From Reyranella soli (GTDB taxonomy: Bacteria > Pseudomonadota > Alphaproteobacteria > Reyranellales > Reyranellaceae), in contig NZ_BKAJ01000088.1 of the NCBI RefSeq assembly GCF_007992495.1, positions 1 through 64,000 of the forward strand: DNA of 64,000 bases, given 5' to 3'. The translations under genes were made by a program, and so were the position numbers. This document shows positions 26,438 to 34,181 of this stretch, piece after piece; the stretch's first letter is position 1, and the number at the start of each line of letters is the position of its first letter. The notes under the pieces were generated by a model. It had not been told where the DNA came from and searched no databases. It worked only from the letters and a program-made list of their open reading frames with translations.

Positions 26438-26992
26438 CTAATGAGCCTGGCTCGCCCCCTGCTGGGCGAGCCGATGTTCCTCAATCAACGCGTCGGTCAT
26501 TTCGAGCTTGGCCCTGGACACGGCCGCGAGCGGCACCGCCGCCTCCGTGCCGTCTTCCAGACGCAGCCGCACCACGCCGTCACTCAATCCCAGGAGCGTG
26601 CCTTTGAAGCGGCGACGCCCGTCGACCGGCTCGGCGGTCTCCACGCGGGCGAGATGTCCCGCCCACCTTGAATAGTCCTTGGGCCGCGTCAGCGGCCGGT
26701 CGATGCCGGGCGAGCTCACCTCGAGGGTGTAGTTGCCCGGGATCGGATCCTCGACGTCGAGCACTGCCGACAGCGCGCGCGAAAGCGTGGCGCAGGCCTC
26801 GACGTCCATCGGGCTGCCGTCGGCCGGCTCGATCATGATCTGCAGCGTCCCGCCGCCCTTGCTCATGGCGACGCGAACCAGCTCGAAGCCCATGCCGACC
26901 ACGGTCGGGGCAACGATGTCTTCGATACGGCGCAGCAGCTCGGTCACGCGGGGCTTCAGTCTCGATGTGTCTTGGGCCGGCGGGCTTCCCAC
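26438..26992 (-). CDS. rimP: Ribosome maturation factor RimP
   Basis: About 184-residue 30S assembly factor. The N-terminal domain begins RRIEDIVAPTVVGMGFELVRV, and the family motif VSSPGIDRPLTRPKDYSRWAG is in the middle, followed by the Sm-like C-terminal domain. The start is uncertain: GTG at 26992 is used, GTG at 26947 aligns better with E. coli RimP, and the frame stays open further upstream without similarity. The upstream hairpin at 26999-27025 argues that the real start is not farther out than 26992. First gene of the nusA-infB operon. Confidence 0.9.
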   Translation of the reverse strand: MGSPPAQDTSRLKPRVTELLRRIEDIVAPTVVGMGFELVRVAMSKGGGTLQIMIEPADGSPMDVEACATLSRALSAVLDVEDPIPGNYTLEVSSPGIDRPLTRPKDYSRWAGHLARVETAEPVDGRRRFKGTLLGLSDGVVRLRLEDGTEAAVPLAAVSRAKLEMTDALIEEHRLAQQGASQAH

Positions 26993-26998
26993 AAATGA

Positions 26999-27025
26999 AA
27001 AGAGCGGGCGTTGGGCCCACTCTTT
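26999..27025 (-). terminator. Attenuator-like hairpin in rimP leader
   Basis: On the minus strand, AAAGAG and GGGC arms pair with GCCC and CTCTTT around a five-base loop (one A/C mismatch in an 11-base stem), followed by TTTTC. It has the form of an intrinsic terminator but stands immediately before rimP, so it may attenuate the whole rimP-nusA-ylxR-infB operon. Confidence 0.65.
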
Positions 27026-27208
27026 CTTGTTTGGTTCGTCCCGCGAACCCGATGAGGATGGCGCGGATATAAGCGCAGTTTGGCCAAAGAGCAAGGGAAT
27101 CCTGCGTATTTTATGGGCGGCCGCGCCAGTACTTCTATTAGTAGTAGCATCGCGTTTCACGCCACCGGCAGGGGGCGTGAAAAATAAATCGGCCAGACGT
27201 CCCAGCCG

Positions 27209-27577
27209 CTACCCGGGAAGCTCCCGCAGCCATCGCCGGGCATCGTGCAGGCTGCGGAAGAGCCTGACCGGCCGATCCCCCTTGGTCGCGTCGGCGAAGA
27301 GGTCGGCAAAGCCCTCGCGCTCAGGATGAATGACGAAGGCGATCGGACCGCGCGCAGCCGCCCCCTTCTCGGCTCGCAGCGCCAGCGCCATCGCTTCGAC
27401 CTGCTCGCGACTCATGTCGATGCTGGAACCCGAAACGTCGATGATCTTGCTGAAGTGCCGGACGTCGTTGTCCACCATCTGCTGGACCAGGTCGCGAACC
27501 TCGTCCGGCGTGACCGGGCCACGCGCCACGATGACAAGCAGACGGTTCAGCCGGGAGATTTCCAGGTGGATCGGCAT
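27209..27577 (-). CDS. Small STAS/SpoIIAA-like hypothetical protein
   Basis: 122 residues, cytosolic, full-length looking. The pattern of an N-terminal two-strand unit (LEISRLNRLLVIVARGPVTPDEV), central KIIDVSGSSIDMSREQVEAMALAL and late ARRWLREL resembles SpoIIAA-like/STAS proteins of unknown function. No catalytic residues are evident. It lies 51 bases downstream of trmB on the same strand. The 27026-27208 gap between it and rimP contains an AT-richer stretch (about 27100-27190) that likely holds the rimP promoter. Confidence 0.6.
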   Translation of the reverse strand: MPIHLEISRLNRLLVIVARGPVTPDEVRDLVQQMVDNDVRHFSKIIDVSGSSIDMSREQVEAMALALRAEKGAAARGPIAFVIHPEREGFADLFADATKGDRPVRLFRSLHDARRWLRELPG

Positions 27578-27628
27578 GCGGCGGCGGTAACGGGCCGGGG
27601 CCCAAACGCCGCCCCAAACGGCGGCATG

Positions 27629-28321
27629 CTACACCCGCCGCCGCAGTCGCAGGAAGGTCGGCGTGCCCGCGATCTTCTTCTTCTCGTAGCGTGTTGCCGG
27701 CCAATCGGCCGGCCGGCCGCGCCAGTCGGCAGGGCCCTCGGCCAGCCAGTCGAAAGCCGCATGGGTGCAGGCATGTTCGACCATCCAGGGCAGGTAGCCC
27801 GGATCGTCGGTCGCAAGCCTCAGCTCCGCGCCGGGGACCATCAGTTCGGCCAGCCGGTCGAGGGTCGCGCGCTGCACGAAGCGCCGCTTGTGATGGCGCA
27901 TCTTGGGCCACGGATCGGGAAACAGCACGAAGGCGCGCGACAGCGAGCGATCGGGCAGTGCCGCCATCAGCAGCCGTGCATCGTCGGTCAGCAGCCTGAC
28001 GTTGCCGACGCCCGTGCGCTCGATATGGGCCAGGCACTTGGCGACGCCGTTGAGATAGGGCTCGCAGCCGATCAGGCCGACATCGGGATGCTGCTCGGCC
28101 TGCCACACCAGATGCTCGCCCGCGCCGAAGCCGACCTCGAGCCACACGCCGCCCGGCGGCAGACCGCCACCGAACAGCCGAGCGAGATCGATCTTGTCGG
28201 GCTCGGCCGGCACGGTGAGCGCGAGGCGAGGCAACAGCGTGTCGAGCAGCGACTGCTGCCCGGCGCGCAGTTTCTTGCCCCGACGACGACCGTAGAGCGT
28301 GCGTCGGCGGGTTTCTTCCAT
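27629..28321 (-). CDS. trmB: tRNA (guanine-N7-)-methyltransferase TrmB
   Basis: 230-residue SAM-dependent enzyme methylating G46 in the variable loop of tRNAs. SAM-binding motif WLEVGFGAGEHLV (about residues 56-68), acidic motif IGCEPYLNGVAK, and the family signature LFPDPWPKMRHHKRRFV (about 133-149) are all present. An N-terminal RRRTLYGRRRGKKLR is typical. It follows a ThDP-enzyme gene by 7 bases on the same strand, so the two may share a transcript although functionally unrelated. Confidence 0.95.
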   Translation of the reverse strand: MEETRRRTLYGRRRGKKLRAGQQSLLDTLLPRLALTVPAEPDKIDLARLFGGGLPPGGVWLEVGFGAGEHLVWQAEQHPDVGLIGCEPYLNGVAKCLAHIERTGVGNVRLLTDDARLLMAALPDRSLSRAFVLFPDPWPKMRHHKRRFVQRATLDRLAELMVPGAELRLATDDPGYLPWMVEHACTHAAFDWLAEGPADWRGRPADWPATRYEKKKIAGTPTFLRLRRRV

Positions 28322-28328
28322 GGACGCC

Positions 28329-29873
28329 TTACATCACCACGTCGATCAGGTACGGGCCCTTGTGCGACATGGCGTAGGTGAGCTGCTTGGTGAGCTCCTC
28401 GAGGTCGTGCGCCTTGGCGCCGGGCACGCCCATGCCCTTGGCCAGCAGGGTGAACTCGAGCGTCGGGCGATCGAGCGTCAGCATGTCGATGGCGCGCGGG
28501 CCGGGATTGGCCGCGCCGACATCGGCGAGCTGGCTGTAGAGGATCTTGTAGTTGCGGTTGGAGAAGATCATCACGCAGACGTCGAGGTTCTCGCGCGCCA
28601 TCGTCCACAGCGACTGGATCGTGTACATCGCCGAGCCGTCGCCGATCATGCAGATGACCTTGCGGTCCGGACAGGCGACGGCGGCACCGACCGCGACCGG
28701 CCCACCGAAGCCGATCGAGCCGCCCATGTTGTTCAGCCAGTCGTGCGGCGGCGCGCCGACGCTGTATGGGAAGAAGCCGCGGCCGGTCGTGACCGATTCG
28801 TCCACGACGATCGCGCCTTCCGGCATGGTGGCGCCGAGCGCCTGGCCGAGGCCGTCGAGCGTGAACTTGCCGGTCGGCCGATCGGGCCGCTTGGGTTGCG
28901 CCACGGCGGGCTTCTCGTTCATGGCATCCAGCTCGGCCGCCAGCGCCTCGAGCGAGCCGATCGGATCGCCCTCGACCGGGCAGAGCGTGGTGACGTCGCA
29001 GCCTTCGGGCACAAGCACCGACGGCTTGCCGGGATAAGCAAAGAACGCGGCCGGCGCCTTGGCGCCGCACAGCACCATGTGCTTGGTGCCCTTCAGCATC
29101 TCCTGCGCCGTCTCAACGACGAAGTGCAGGCGTAGCACGGGCACGCGGCCCGCGCCGCGCTCGATGCGCGCCGTGCCGCCGGCCGCCTGCACCTTGCAGC
29201 CGGTCTTGGCGGCGATCTTGCCGGCGAGCTCCAGCCCGCGGGCGCGCAGCGCGCGGCCGCCGATGAACAGCATCGCCGACTGGCCGCCCTTCAGCGCCTT
29301 GGCCGCGGCGACGACCTCTTCGTTGGCAGGCTTCTGCGGCAGCGGCGTCTCGGGCGTGTCGGCGACGCCGTCGGCTTCGGTCCATGCCGTGTCGGCCGGC
29401 AGGATCAGGGTCGCGATCTGGCCGGGCGCCACGCGGGCGGCCTGGATGGCGGCAGCGCCGTCCGTCGCCACGGTCTTGGATGTCGGCGAGGTCTTCACCC
29501 AATGCGAGAAGGGACGCGCGATGCCTTCGATGTCGGCGGTGAGCGGCGTGTCGTACTTGATGTGATAGAGCGCGTGCTCGCCCACGATGTTGACGATGCC
29601 CGAGCCCGCCTTCTTGGCGTTGTGCAGGTTGGCCGCGGCATTGGCGAGGCCGGGACCGAGATGCAGCAGGGTCGAGGCCGGCTTGTCGGTCATGCGGTAG
29701 TAGCCGTCGGCCGCACCGCTGCACACGCCTTCGAAAAGACCGAGCACGCAGCGCATGCCCTCGACACGATCGAGCGCGCCGACGAAATGCATCTCCGAGG
29801 TGCCGGGGTTGGCGAAGCAGACTTCGACCCCGCCCTTGACCAAGGTGCGAACCAGACTCTCTGCTCCGTTCAT
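28329..29873 (-). CDS. ThDP-dependent acetolactate synthase-like enzyme
   Basis: 514-residue thiamine diphosphate enzyme of the acetolactate synthase/benzoylformate decarboxylase superfamily. The cofactor-activating Glu is in FANPGTSEMHFVGAL (about residue 28). The ThDP-binding GDG...N motif is GDGSAMYTIQ with NRNYKIL (about 415-445). It is shorter than biosynthetic AHAS (about 570), has no ilvN neighbour and no ilvC, so a 2-keto acid decarboxylase or related catabolic role is more likely than branched-chain synthesis; the substrate is unknown. The ATG at 29873 is preferred; upstream extension has no similarity. Confidence 0.8.
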   Translation of the reverse strand: MNGAESLVRTLVKGGVEVCFANPGTSEMHFVGALDRVEGMRCVLGLFEGVCSGAADGYYRMTDKPASTLLHLGPGLANAAANLHNAKKAGSGIVNIVGEHALYHIKYDTPLTADIEGIARPFSHWVKTSPTSKTVATDGAAAIQAARVAPGQIATLILPADTAWTEADGVADTPETPLPQKPANEEVVAAAKALKGGQSAMLFIGGRALRARGLELAGKIAAKTGCKVQAAGGTARIERGAGRVPVLRLHFVVETAQEMLKGTKHMVLCGAKAPAAFFAYPGKPSVLVPEGCDVTTLCPVEGDPIGSLEALAAELDAMNEKPAVAQPKRPDRPTGKFTLDGLGQALGATMPEGAIVVDESVTTGRGFFPYSVGAPPHDWLNNMGGSIGFGGPVAVGAAVACPDRKVICMIGDGSAMYTIQSLWTMARENLDVCVMIFSNRNYKILYSQLADVGAANPGPRAIDMLTLDRPTLEFTLLAKGMGVPGAKAHDLEELTKQLTYAMSHKGPYLIDVVM

Positions 29874-29976
29874 CGTCGGCCCCAACTGCAAGAAATGATA
29901 GGCAGGGGATAACACGCCGCGATGCCGGGGCGAAGCCGGTTCGCCGGCGTTTCGCGGAACGGGCCGACCGGCCTTG

Positions 29977-31176
29977 CTACGAAGTCCCTTCCAGGACCGG
30001 AGTGGCAAGCGACCGTTGAACGCCGAGCAGCCGATCGGCACGAGCCCGGATCCATTGCCGGCCCGGCACTTCGATCAGCCTGTAGACCCCCGTGGCAAAG
30101 ATGATGGCGAGGCCAATCGACGACACGAAATTGACCGCATGGAAGGCCGCAGCCTGCGTGCTGTAGGTCTCGAAGAACCGGTTGTGGAGAGCCATCGGCG
30201 GGATGATGGGGTGGAACAGATACAGGGAGTAGGAGATCGTTCCCAAGTAGACGATAGCACGCCCCGACAGCAGGCGATTGGCGATGCTGCCGGATCTTGC
30301 CCCGATCAACAGACCGACAGTAGCGATGGCGGCAGGCAGTGCATCGTTCGAGTGATCCAGCCGGCCGGCGATGGTCAGTCCCTGGACCGTTATCAACCCG
30401 ATCAGACCAAGTTCGCTGGCAAGCCTTGCCACGGTCGACGGCAACGGCACGAGCGTTGCCCTGAAGGCACCGACGCCGAGCAGGAATTGCAGGGCGACGG
30501 TAAAGGGCGAGAAGTGGAATAGCCACAGATACCAATCACCGTCGCTCCAGCCCGCCGGCATGAGCGACTGTCGGTACAACCAAGCCGCATCCACCAACAA
30601 CCATATGGCGTAGAAGCCGGCCACGCCGAGAATGAAACTCCTGAAGCGCCATGCCGGCAACAGAGCGACAACGATCGCTCCCAATCCGAAAGCGAGGTAG
30701 AGGGCACACTCGACGCTCAAGCTCCACGACACGTTGAAATGGGCGTTAGAGACCAGCTCGCCGCCATACTTCACCGGCATCCACGACTGCCAGAGCAGGA
30801 GGTGGGGTACGACGTAGCTCTGGGCAGCAGGGTCCGAGAGATCCTGGATGTCCGGCCAGGTCAGGATCGCGATGACGACAAAGACGAGATAGGCGGGGTA
30901 GAGGCGGGCAAAGCGGTAGAAGAACAGCCGGATGAGGTTGAAGGCGGGTCGGTCGCGCCAATCCCAATGGCTGTAGCTCAGCGCGATGACGTAGCCGCTC
31001 AACGTGAAGAAGATGGCCATGCCGATGTCGGCCGCCCCCGCCCAGGGCATGTCCGGCAACGCGCCCTGAGGCGTGACTTTCGTCCAGCTCCAATAGTGGG
31101 CGATGACAACCAGGAGTGCCGCAACGCCCCGCAGGCCGGTCAGTGACTGGATTTCTTCGCGCTTTACCGACGCCAT
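29977..31176 (-). CDS. Acyltransferase 3 family membrane protein
   Basis: 399-residue integral membrane acyltransferase of the OafA/YrhL type, with about ten helices. The N-terminal signature IQSLTGLRGVAALLVVIAHYW contains the catalytic His-region typical of the family, followed by FFTLSGYVIALSYS. Such enzymes O-acylate lipopolysaccharide, capsule or other glycans at the cytoplasmic membrane. Start ATG at 31176 (a TTG three codons upstream is less likely). Codon use is slightly less GC-rich than the neighbours, and the upstream 31186-31312 region is AT-rich, so relatively recent acquisition is possible. Confidence 0.85.
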   Translation of the reverse strand: MASVKREEIQSLTGLRGVAALLVVIAHYWSWTKVTPQGALPDMPWAGAADIGMAIFFTLSGYVIALSYSHWDWRDRPAFNLIRLFFYRFARLYPAYLVFVVIAILTWPDIQDLSDPAAQSYVVPHLLLWQSWMPVKYGGELVSNAHFNVSWSLSVECALYLAFGLGAIVVALLPAWRFRSFILGVAGFYAIWLLVDAAWLYRQSLMPAGWSDGDWYLWLFHFSPFTVALQFLLGVGAFRATLVPLPSTVARLASELGLIGLITVQGLTIAGRLDHSNDALPAAIATVGLLIGARSGSIANRLLSGRAIVYLGTISYSLYLFHPIIPPMALHNRFFETYSTQAAAFHAVNFVSSIGLAIIFATGVYRLIEVPGRQWIRARADRLLGVQRSLATPVLEGTS

Positions 31177-31312
31177 GGCGAGCAAGACTAGTACATCGTC
31201 ACCGAGTGTGAAATCGCACTGTCAAACTCAGCGTTCCCCCTTTATTCCCAAAAGATTATTCAGTATACTTGAACCAATATTTCAGTTGTTAAGAACGAAA
31301 GCCTTTTAAACC

Positions 31313-31744
31313 ATGAGCCACTCGGTCCCCTCCGACAGCTCGGCCATCGATGCCACCTTTTTGATCGGTATCGATCTGGTCGAATTCGATCGTCGCGAAC
31401 TTCCGATCTACGCCAGCCCGCAGTCGCGCTGGATGGATGCCTGCCACGATGAGGCGCCCGCCTACGGCGCGCCGGTCGACCGCGTGTTCGGCGAGCCGGG
31501 CGACGTCCATATCGACGGCGCTCCCGGCAATGACGAGCAACTCGGCGCCATCGCCGCCGACGATCCGCTGGTCGCGCTGGCGACGCTCGCCGACGGCCTC
31601 GCCGTCACCGGCAGGGAGGTCGCCGCGCCTGAGCTTGCGACGTCCTTCGATTTCGGCGCCGACGCCCACGCCGTCATCCATCTGCACGATGGTTCCGGCT
31701 GGGACATCACCGGCATCGACGGGACGTTCGACTACCTCGCTTGA
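31313..31744 (+). CDS. Acidic hypothetical protein
   Basis: 143 residues, strongly acidic (many Asp/Glu, few Lys), no signal peptide and no recognised domain. The C-terminus GADAHAVIHLHDGSGWDITGIDGTFDYLA is Asp/Gly-rich and could bind divalent cations, but no EF-hand or RTX repeat is complete. No clear ribosome site precedes the ATG. Upstream is an AT-rich divergent promoter region with an imperfect palindrome TTCAGTATACTTGAA (31259-31273). Divergent from the acyltransferase gene and convergent with the M20 gene. Confidence 0.5.
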   Translation: MSHSVPSDSSAIDATFLIGIDLVEFDRRELPIYASPQSRWMDACHDEAPAYGAPVDRVFGEPGDVHIDGAPGNDEQLGAIAADDPLVALATLADGLAVTGREVAAPELATSFDFGADAHAVIHLHDGSGWDITGIDGTFDYLA

Positions 31745-31753
31745 TTCTTGCCA

Positions 31754-31779
31754 GACCGCGGGCCTGGAGGCCCGCGGTC
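31754..31779. repeat. Short family A/B-like palindrome
   Basis: GACCGCGGGCC (31754-31764), loop TGGA, GGCCCGCGGTC (31769-31779): perfect 11-base arms. It lies between convergent genes ending at 31744 and 31788 and resembles half of the family A/B elements. Confidence 0.75.
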
Positions 31780-31787
31780 CAGTAAGA

Positions 31788-32981
31788 CTACGCCGCGTTG
31801 CCCAATTCGACCTGCACCAGGTTGACCCAATAGGCCGCGCCCGTCGTCAGGATGCGGTCGTTGAAGTCGTAGAGCGGCGAATGGACGTTGTGGCAGCCGC
31901 CTTCATCGGGGCCGCCATTGCCGATCATGATGTAGGCGCCGGGCTTCTTCTCCAGCATGAAGGCGAAATCCTCCGCACCCGAGATGCGCGGCGTGTTGGG
32001 ATCGACGTTCTCGCGACCCACCGTCATCGCCGCAGCCTCGACCGCCAGTGACGTCTGCTCGACGGCGTTGACCAATGCGGGGTAGCGCCGATGGTACTTG
32101 CTCTCCGCCGTGCAGCCGCCAGCCTGGGCGATGCCAGCCGCGACCTCGGCCAGCCGACGTTCCAGGAGATCGCGCACGTCGGCCGAGAAGCTGCGCGCCG
32201 TGCCCTTGATCAGCACCTCGGACGGGATGACGTTGGGCGAGCCGGGCGTGCCGGCCGCGATGTGGCCGACGCTCAACACGGCGGCCTGGCTCGGCGGCAC
32301 GTTGCGGCCGACGATGCCCTGCACCGCGACGATGAACTGGCCGGCGACATAGGTCGGATCGGTGCCGCGATCGGGCATGGCGCCATGGCCGCCGGTACCC
32401 TTGAAGGTGACTTCCCAGCTGTCGGACGAGGCCAGCATGGCGCCCGCGCGGATGGCGAAAGTGCCGCTCGCGATGCCCGGCATGTTGTGCATGCCGTAGA
32501 CGGCATCGCAGTTGAACTTGTCGAACAGCCCTTCCTCGATCATCACCCGCGCGCCGCCGAGCCCTTCCTCGGCCGGCTGGAAGATGAAGTGGACGGTGCC
32601 GGCAAAGTCGGGCGACGCCGCCAGGTGCTTGGCCGCGCCCAGGAGCATGGTGGTGTGACCGTCATGGCCGCAGGCATGCATCTTGTTGGCATGCACCGAG
32701 GCGTAGTCGAACTCGTTCTTTTCCTGCAGGTGCAGCGCATCCATATCGGCGCGCAGGCCGATCGTCTTCTGGCCCGGCCGCTTGCCCTTCAGCGTGCCGA
32801 CCACGCCGGTGGTGGCCAGCCCGCGATGGATCTCGATGCCCCACGACTGCAGCTTGTCGGCGACGATCTGCGCGGTCCTCTGCTCCTCGAAGGCGGTCTC
32901 GGGATGGCGATGGATGTCGCGGCGGATGGCGGTGAGCTCGGCCGCAGAGCCGGCAAAGAGATCGGGCGTGAAGCGGGTCAT
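31788..32981 (-). CDS. M20 family amidohydrolase (hippurate hydrolase-like)
   Basis: 397-residue metal-dependent amidohydrolase of the M20D group that cleaves N-acyl amino acids or similar amides. Metal ligands are visible in KMHACGHDGHTTMLLGAA (about residues 105-122), FQPAEEGLGGA (Glu pair), and the late EDFAFMLEKKPGAY segment with a C-terminal HSPLYDFND. The N-terminal RRDIHRHPETAFEE is characteristic. The ATG at 32981 is chosen; an open frame upstream has no similarity. An inverted repeat 16 bases upstream could be an operator. Confidence 0.88.
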   Translation of the reverse strand: MTRFTPDLFAGSAAELTAIRRDIHRHPETAFEEQRTAQIVADKLQSWGIEIHRGLATTGVVGTLKGKRPGQKTIGLRADMDALHLQEKNEFDYASVHANKMHACGHDGHTTMLLGAAKHLAASPDFAGTVHFIFQPAEEGLGGARVMIEEGLFDKFNCDAVYGMHNMPGIASGTFAIRAGAMLASSDSWEVTFKGTGGHGAMPDRGTDPTYVAGQFIVAVQGIVGRNVPPSQAAVLSVGHIAAGTPGSPNVIPSEVLIKGTARSFSADVRDLLERRLAEVAAGIAQAGGCTAESKYHRRYPALVNAVEQTSLAVEAAAMTVGRENVDPNTPRISGAEDFAFMLEKKPGAYIMIGNGGPDEGGCHNVHSPLYDFNDRILTTGAAYWVNLVQVELGNAA

Positions 32982-32996
32982 GGGGATCCTTGTGTT

Positions 32997-33021
32997 CGGC
33001 CGGCAGATTAGCTGCCGGTCG
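32997..33021. promoter_or_regulatory. Inverted repeat, possible operator of the M20 gene
   Basis: Ten-base arms with one mismatch (32997-33006 and 33012-33021) around ATTAG; the inner seven bases CCGGCAG/CTGCCGG pair perfectly. It lies in the 148-base divergent gap, 16 bases from the M20 start codon. No regulator gene is adjacent. Confidence 0.4.
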
Positions 33022-33129
33022 GTCGCGTCGCCATGCGACTCCGACAGCCCAAGACCGGCCTGTGATCGGCAGGGCGCTTGGACTAGACTGACGGCCGGTC
33101 CGTCGTGGGTCGCAAGAAGGGAACTTCGC

Positions 33130-33417
33130 ATGACCTACAGACTTTGGTGGACCGTCGGCTATACCTGCACCTCGGAACGCGAGTTCCTCGCCACCAAGCA
33201 CCGCCTGCTGCCGGCAACCTACGAAATGCTCGATGACGCCCTGCGCCGGGCGGGCCAGGTCGGCCGCGCCGGCGGCGTCGCCTGGCTGATCGAAGGCGAC
33301 GACAAGACGCGCCTGGGGCGCGGCCTGATCGAGCAGACGCTGCGCAAGCGCGGCCCGGAGCTCGAACCCGAGCCTCAGCAGGCCGGTCGGCGCGACCGAC
33401 CGCAGCGGCGGGAGTAG
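33130..33417 (+). CDS. Hypothetical protein
   Basis: 95-residue cytosolic protein, basic at the C-terminus (RRDRPQRRE), beginning MTYRLWWTVGYTC. No known domain recognised. The ATG at 33130 has a good ribosome site (AAGAAGGGA, 6 bases upstream). It is divergent from the M20 amidohydrolase gene and ends 4 bases before the convergent maleate-isomerase-like gene. Confidence 0.6.
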   Translation: MTYRLWWTVGYTCTSEREFLATKHRLLPATYEMLDDALRRAGQVGRAGGVAWLIEGDDKTRLGRGLIEQTLRKRGPELEPEPQQAGRRDRPQRRE

Positions 33418-33421
33418 GCAA

Positions 33422-34180
33422 TCAGCCGCGCTGCGGTGCGAAGCAGATCGTCCAGTCCGGCGTCAGGTCCTGCAGGCACCCACGCGGCAGCTGCGCCGTC
33501 GGAGCGCCCATCCAGCAGAGCGCCAGCCAAAGCGTCGCTGCGTTGGAAGAGATGACGGGAAGCCCCAGTTCCTCTTCCAACCGGGTGAGCTGATCCATCG
33601 ATTTCAGGTTGGTGCAGCTGATGAAGACGGCGTCCGCGCCCTCGAGCCGGCCCTTGTTGCGCAGCACGAGGTCGGCCGTCTCGGCCGAGCTGCGGCGGAC
33701 GTTCTGCAGGCTGTCGTCGTGAAAGAAGGAATCGCAGCGCGGCACCGTGATGCCGTGATAGGCGAAGAACTCGACTTCCTGGTCGTTGATGTGCGCCGGA
33801 TAGGGTGTGACCATGAAGACGCGCCGGGCGCCGAGCGTATACAGGGCCTCGAGCGCAGCGGTCGCCGTAGTGATGCCGGGAATGCCGGTCGCCCGGCGGA
33901 TGCGCTCGCCCATGTCGGCATGCAGGGCATGACCGGCCAGGAATGTGCCGGTCGTGCAGGCATAGAGCATGACTTCGGGTTGGAGCTCGGCGAGGCCGTG
34001 CGCCGTCCGTTCGACCGAGTTGATCATGCCGAGCAGGGATTCGGCCGAGATCGCCGTGCCCGGACGCGACAGGCGGTTGAAATGAACGGCGCAGCCGTCC
34101 GGCAGGTAATGCGGGAACTCCGCTTCGCACGCCGCATTGGTTGGCGGCAGCAGCACGCCGATGCGCCGGATCGGGTCCAT
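33422..34180 (-). CDS. Asp/Glu racemase superfamily protein (maleate isomerase-like)
   Basis: 252-residue protein of the maleate cis-trans isomerase/arylmalonate decarboxylase/hydantoin racemase group. The two catalytic cysteines of the family are in MLYACTTGTF (about residue 74-75) and VFISCTNLKS (about 195), and the N-terminal IGVLLPPTNAACEAEF matches maleate isomerases. It would interconvert maleate and fumarate or act on a similar dicarboxylate. It is the last gene of a minus-strand cluster with a broken phosphonoacetate hydrolase gene (2-base gap), an amidase and a GntR regulator, all next to a TctC receptor: a small organic-acid/amide catabolic island. Confidence 0.82.
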   Translation of the reverse strand: MDPIRRIGVLLPPTNAACEAEFPHYLPDGCAVHFNRLSRPGTAISAESLLGMINSVERTAHGLAELQPEVMLYACTTGTFLAGHALHADMGERIRRATGIPGITTATAALEALYTLGARRVFMVTPYPAHINDQEVEFFAYHGITVPRCDSFFHDDSLQNVRRSSAETADLVLRNKGRLEGADAVFISCTNLKSMDQLTRLEEELGLPVISSNAATLWLALCWMGAPTAQLPRGCLQDLTPDWTICFAPQRG

Positions 34181-34181
34181 C

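Noticed and set aside
28329..29873. Biosynthetic acetolactate synthase (ilvB)
   Set aside because: Too short and no ilvN or ilvC nearby; kept as a ThDP enzyme of unknown substrate.
29933..29949. GGCGAA-GCCGG-TTCGCC hairpin after the acyltransferase gene
   Set aside because: Short stem and no T-run on the minus strand; cannot be called a terminator.
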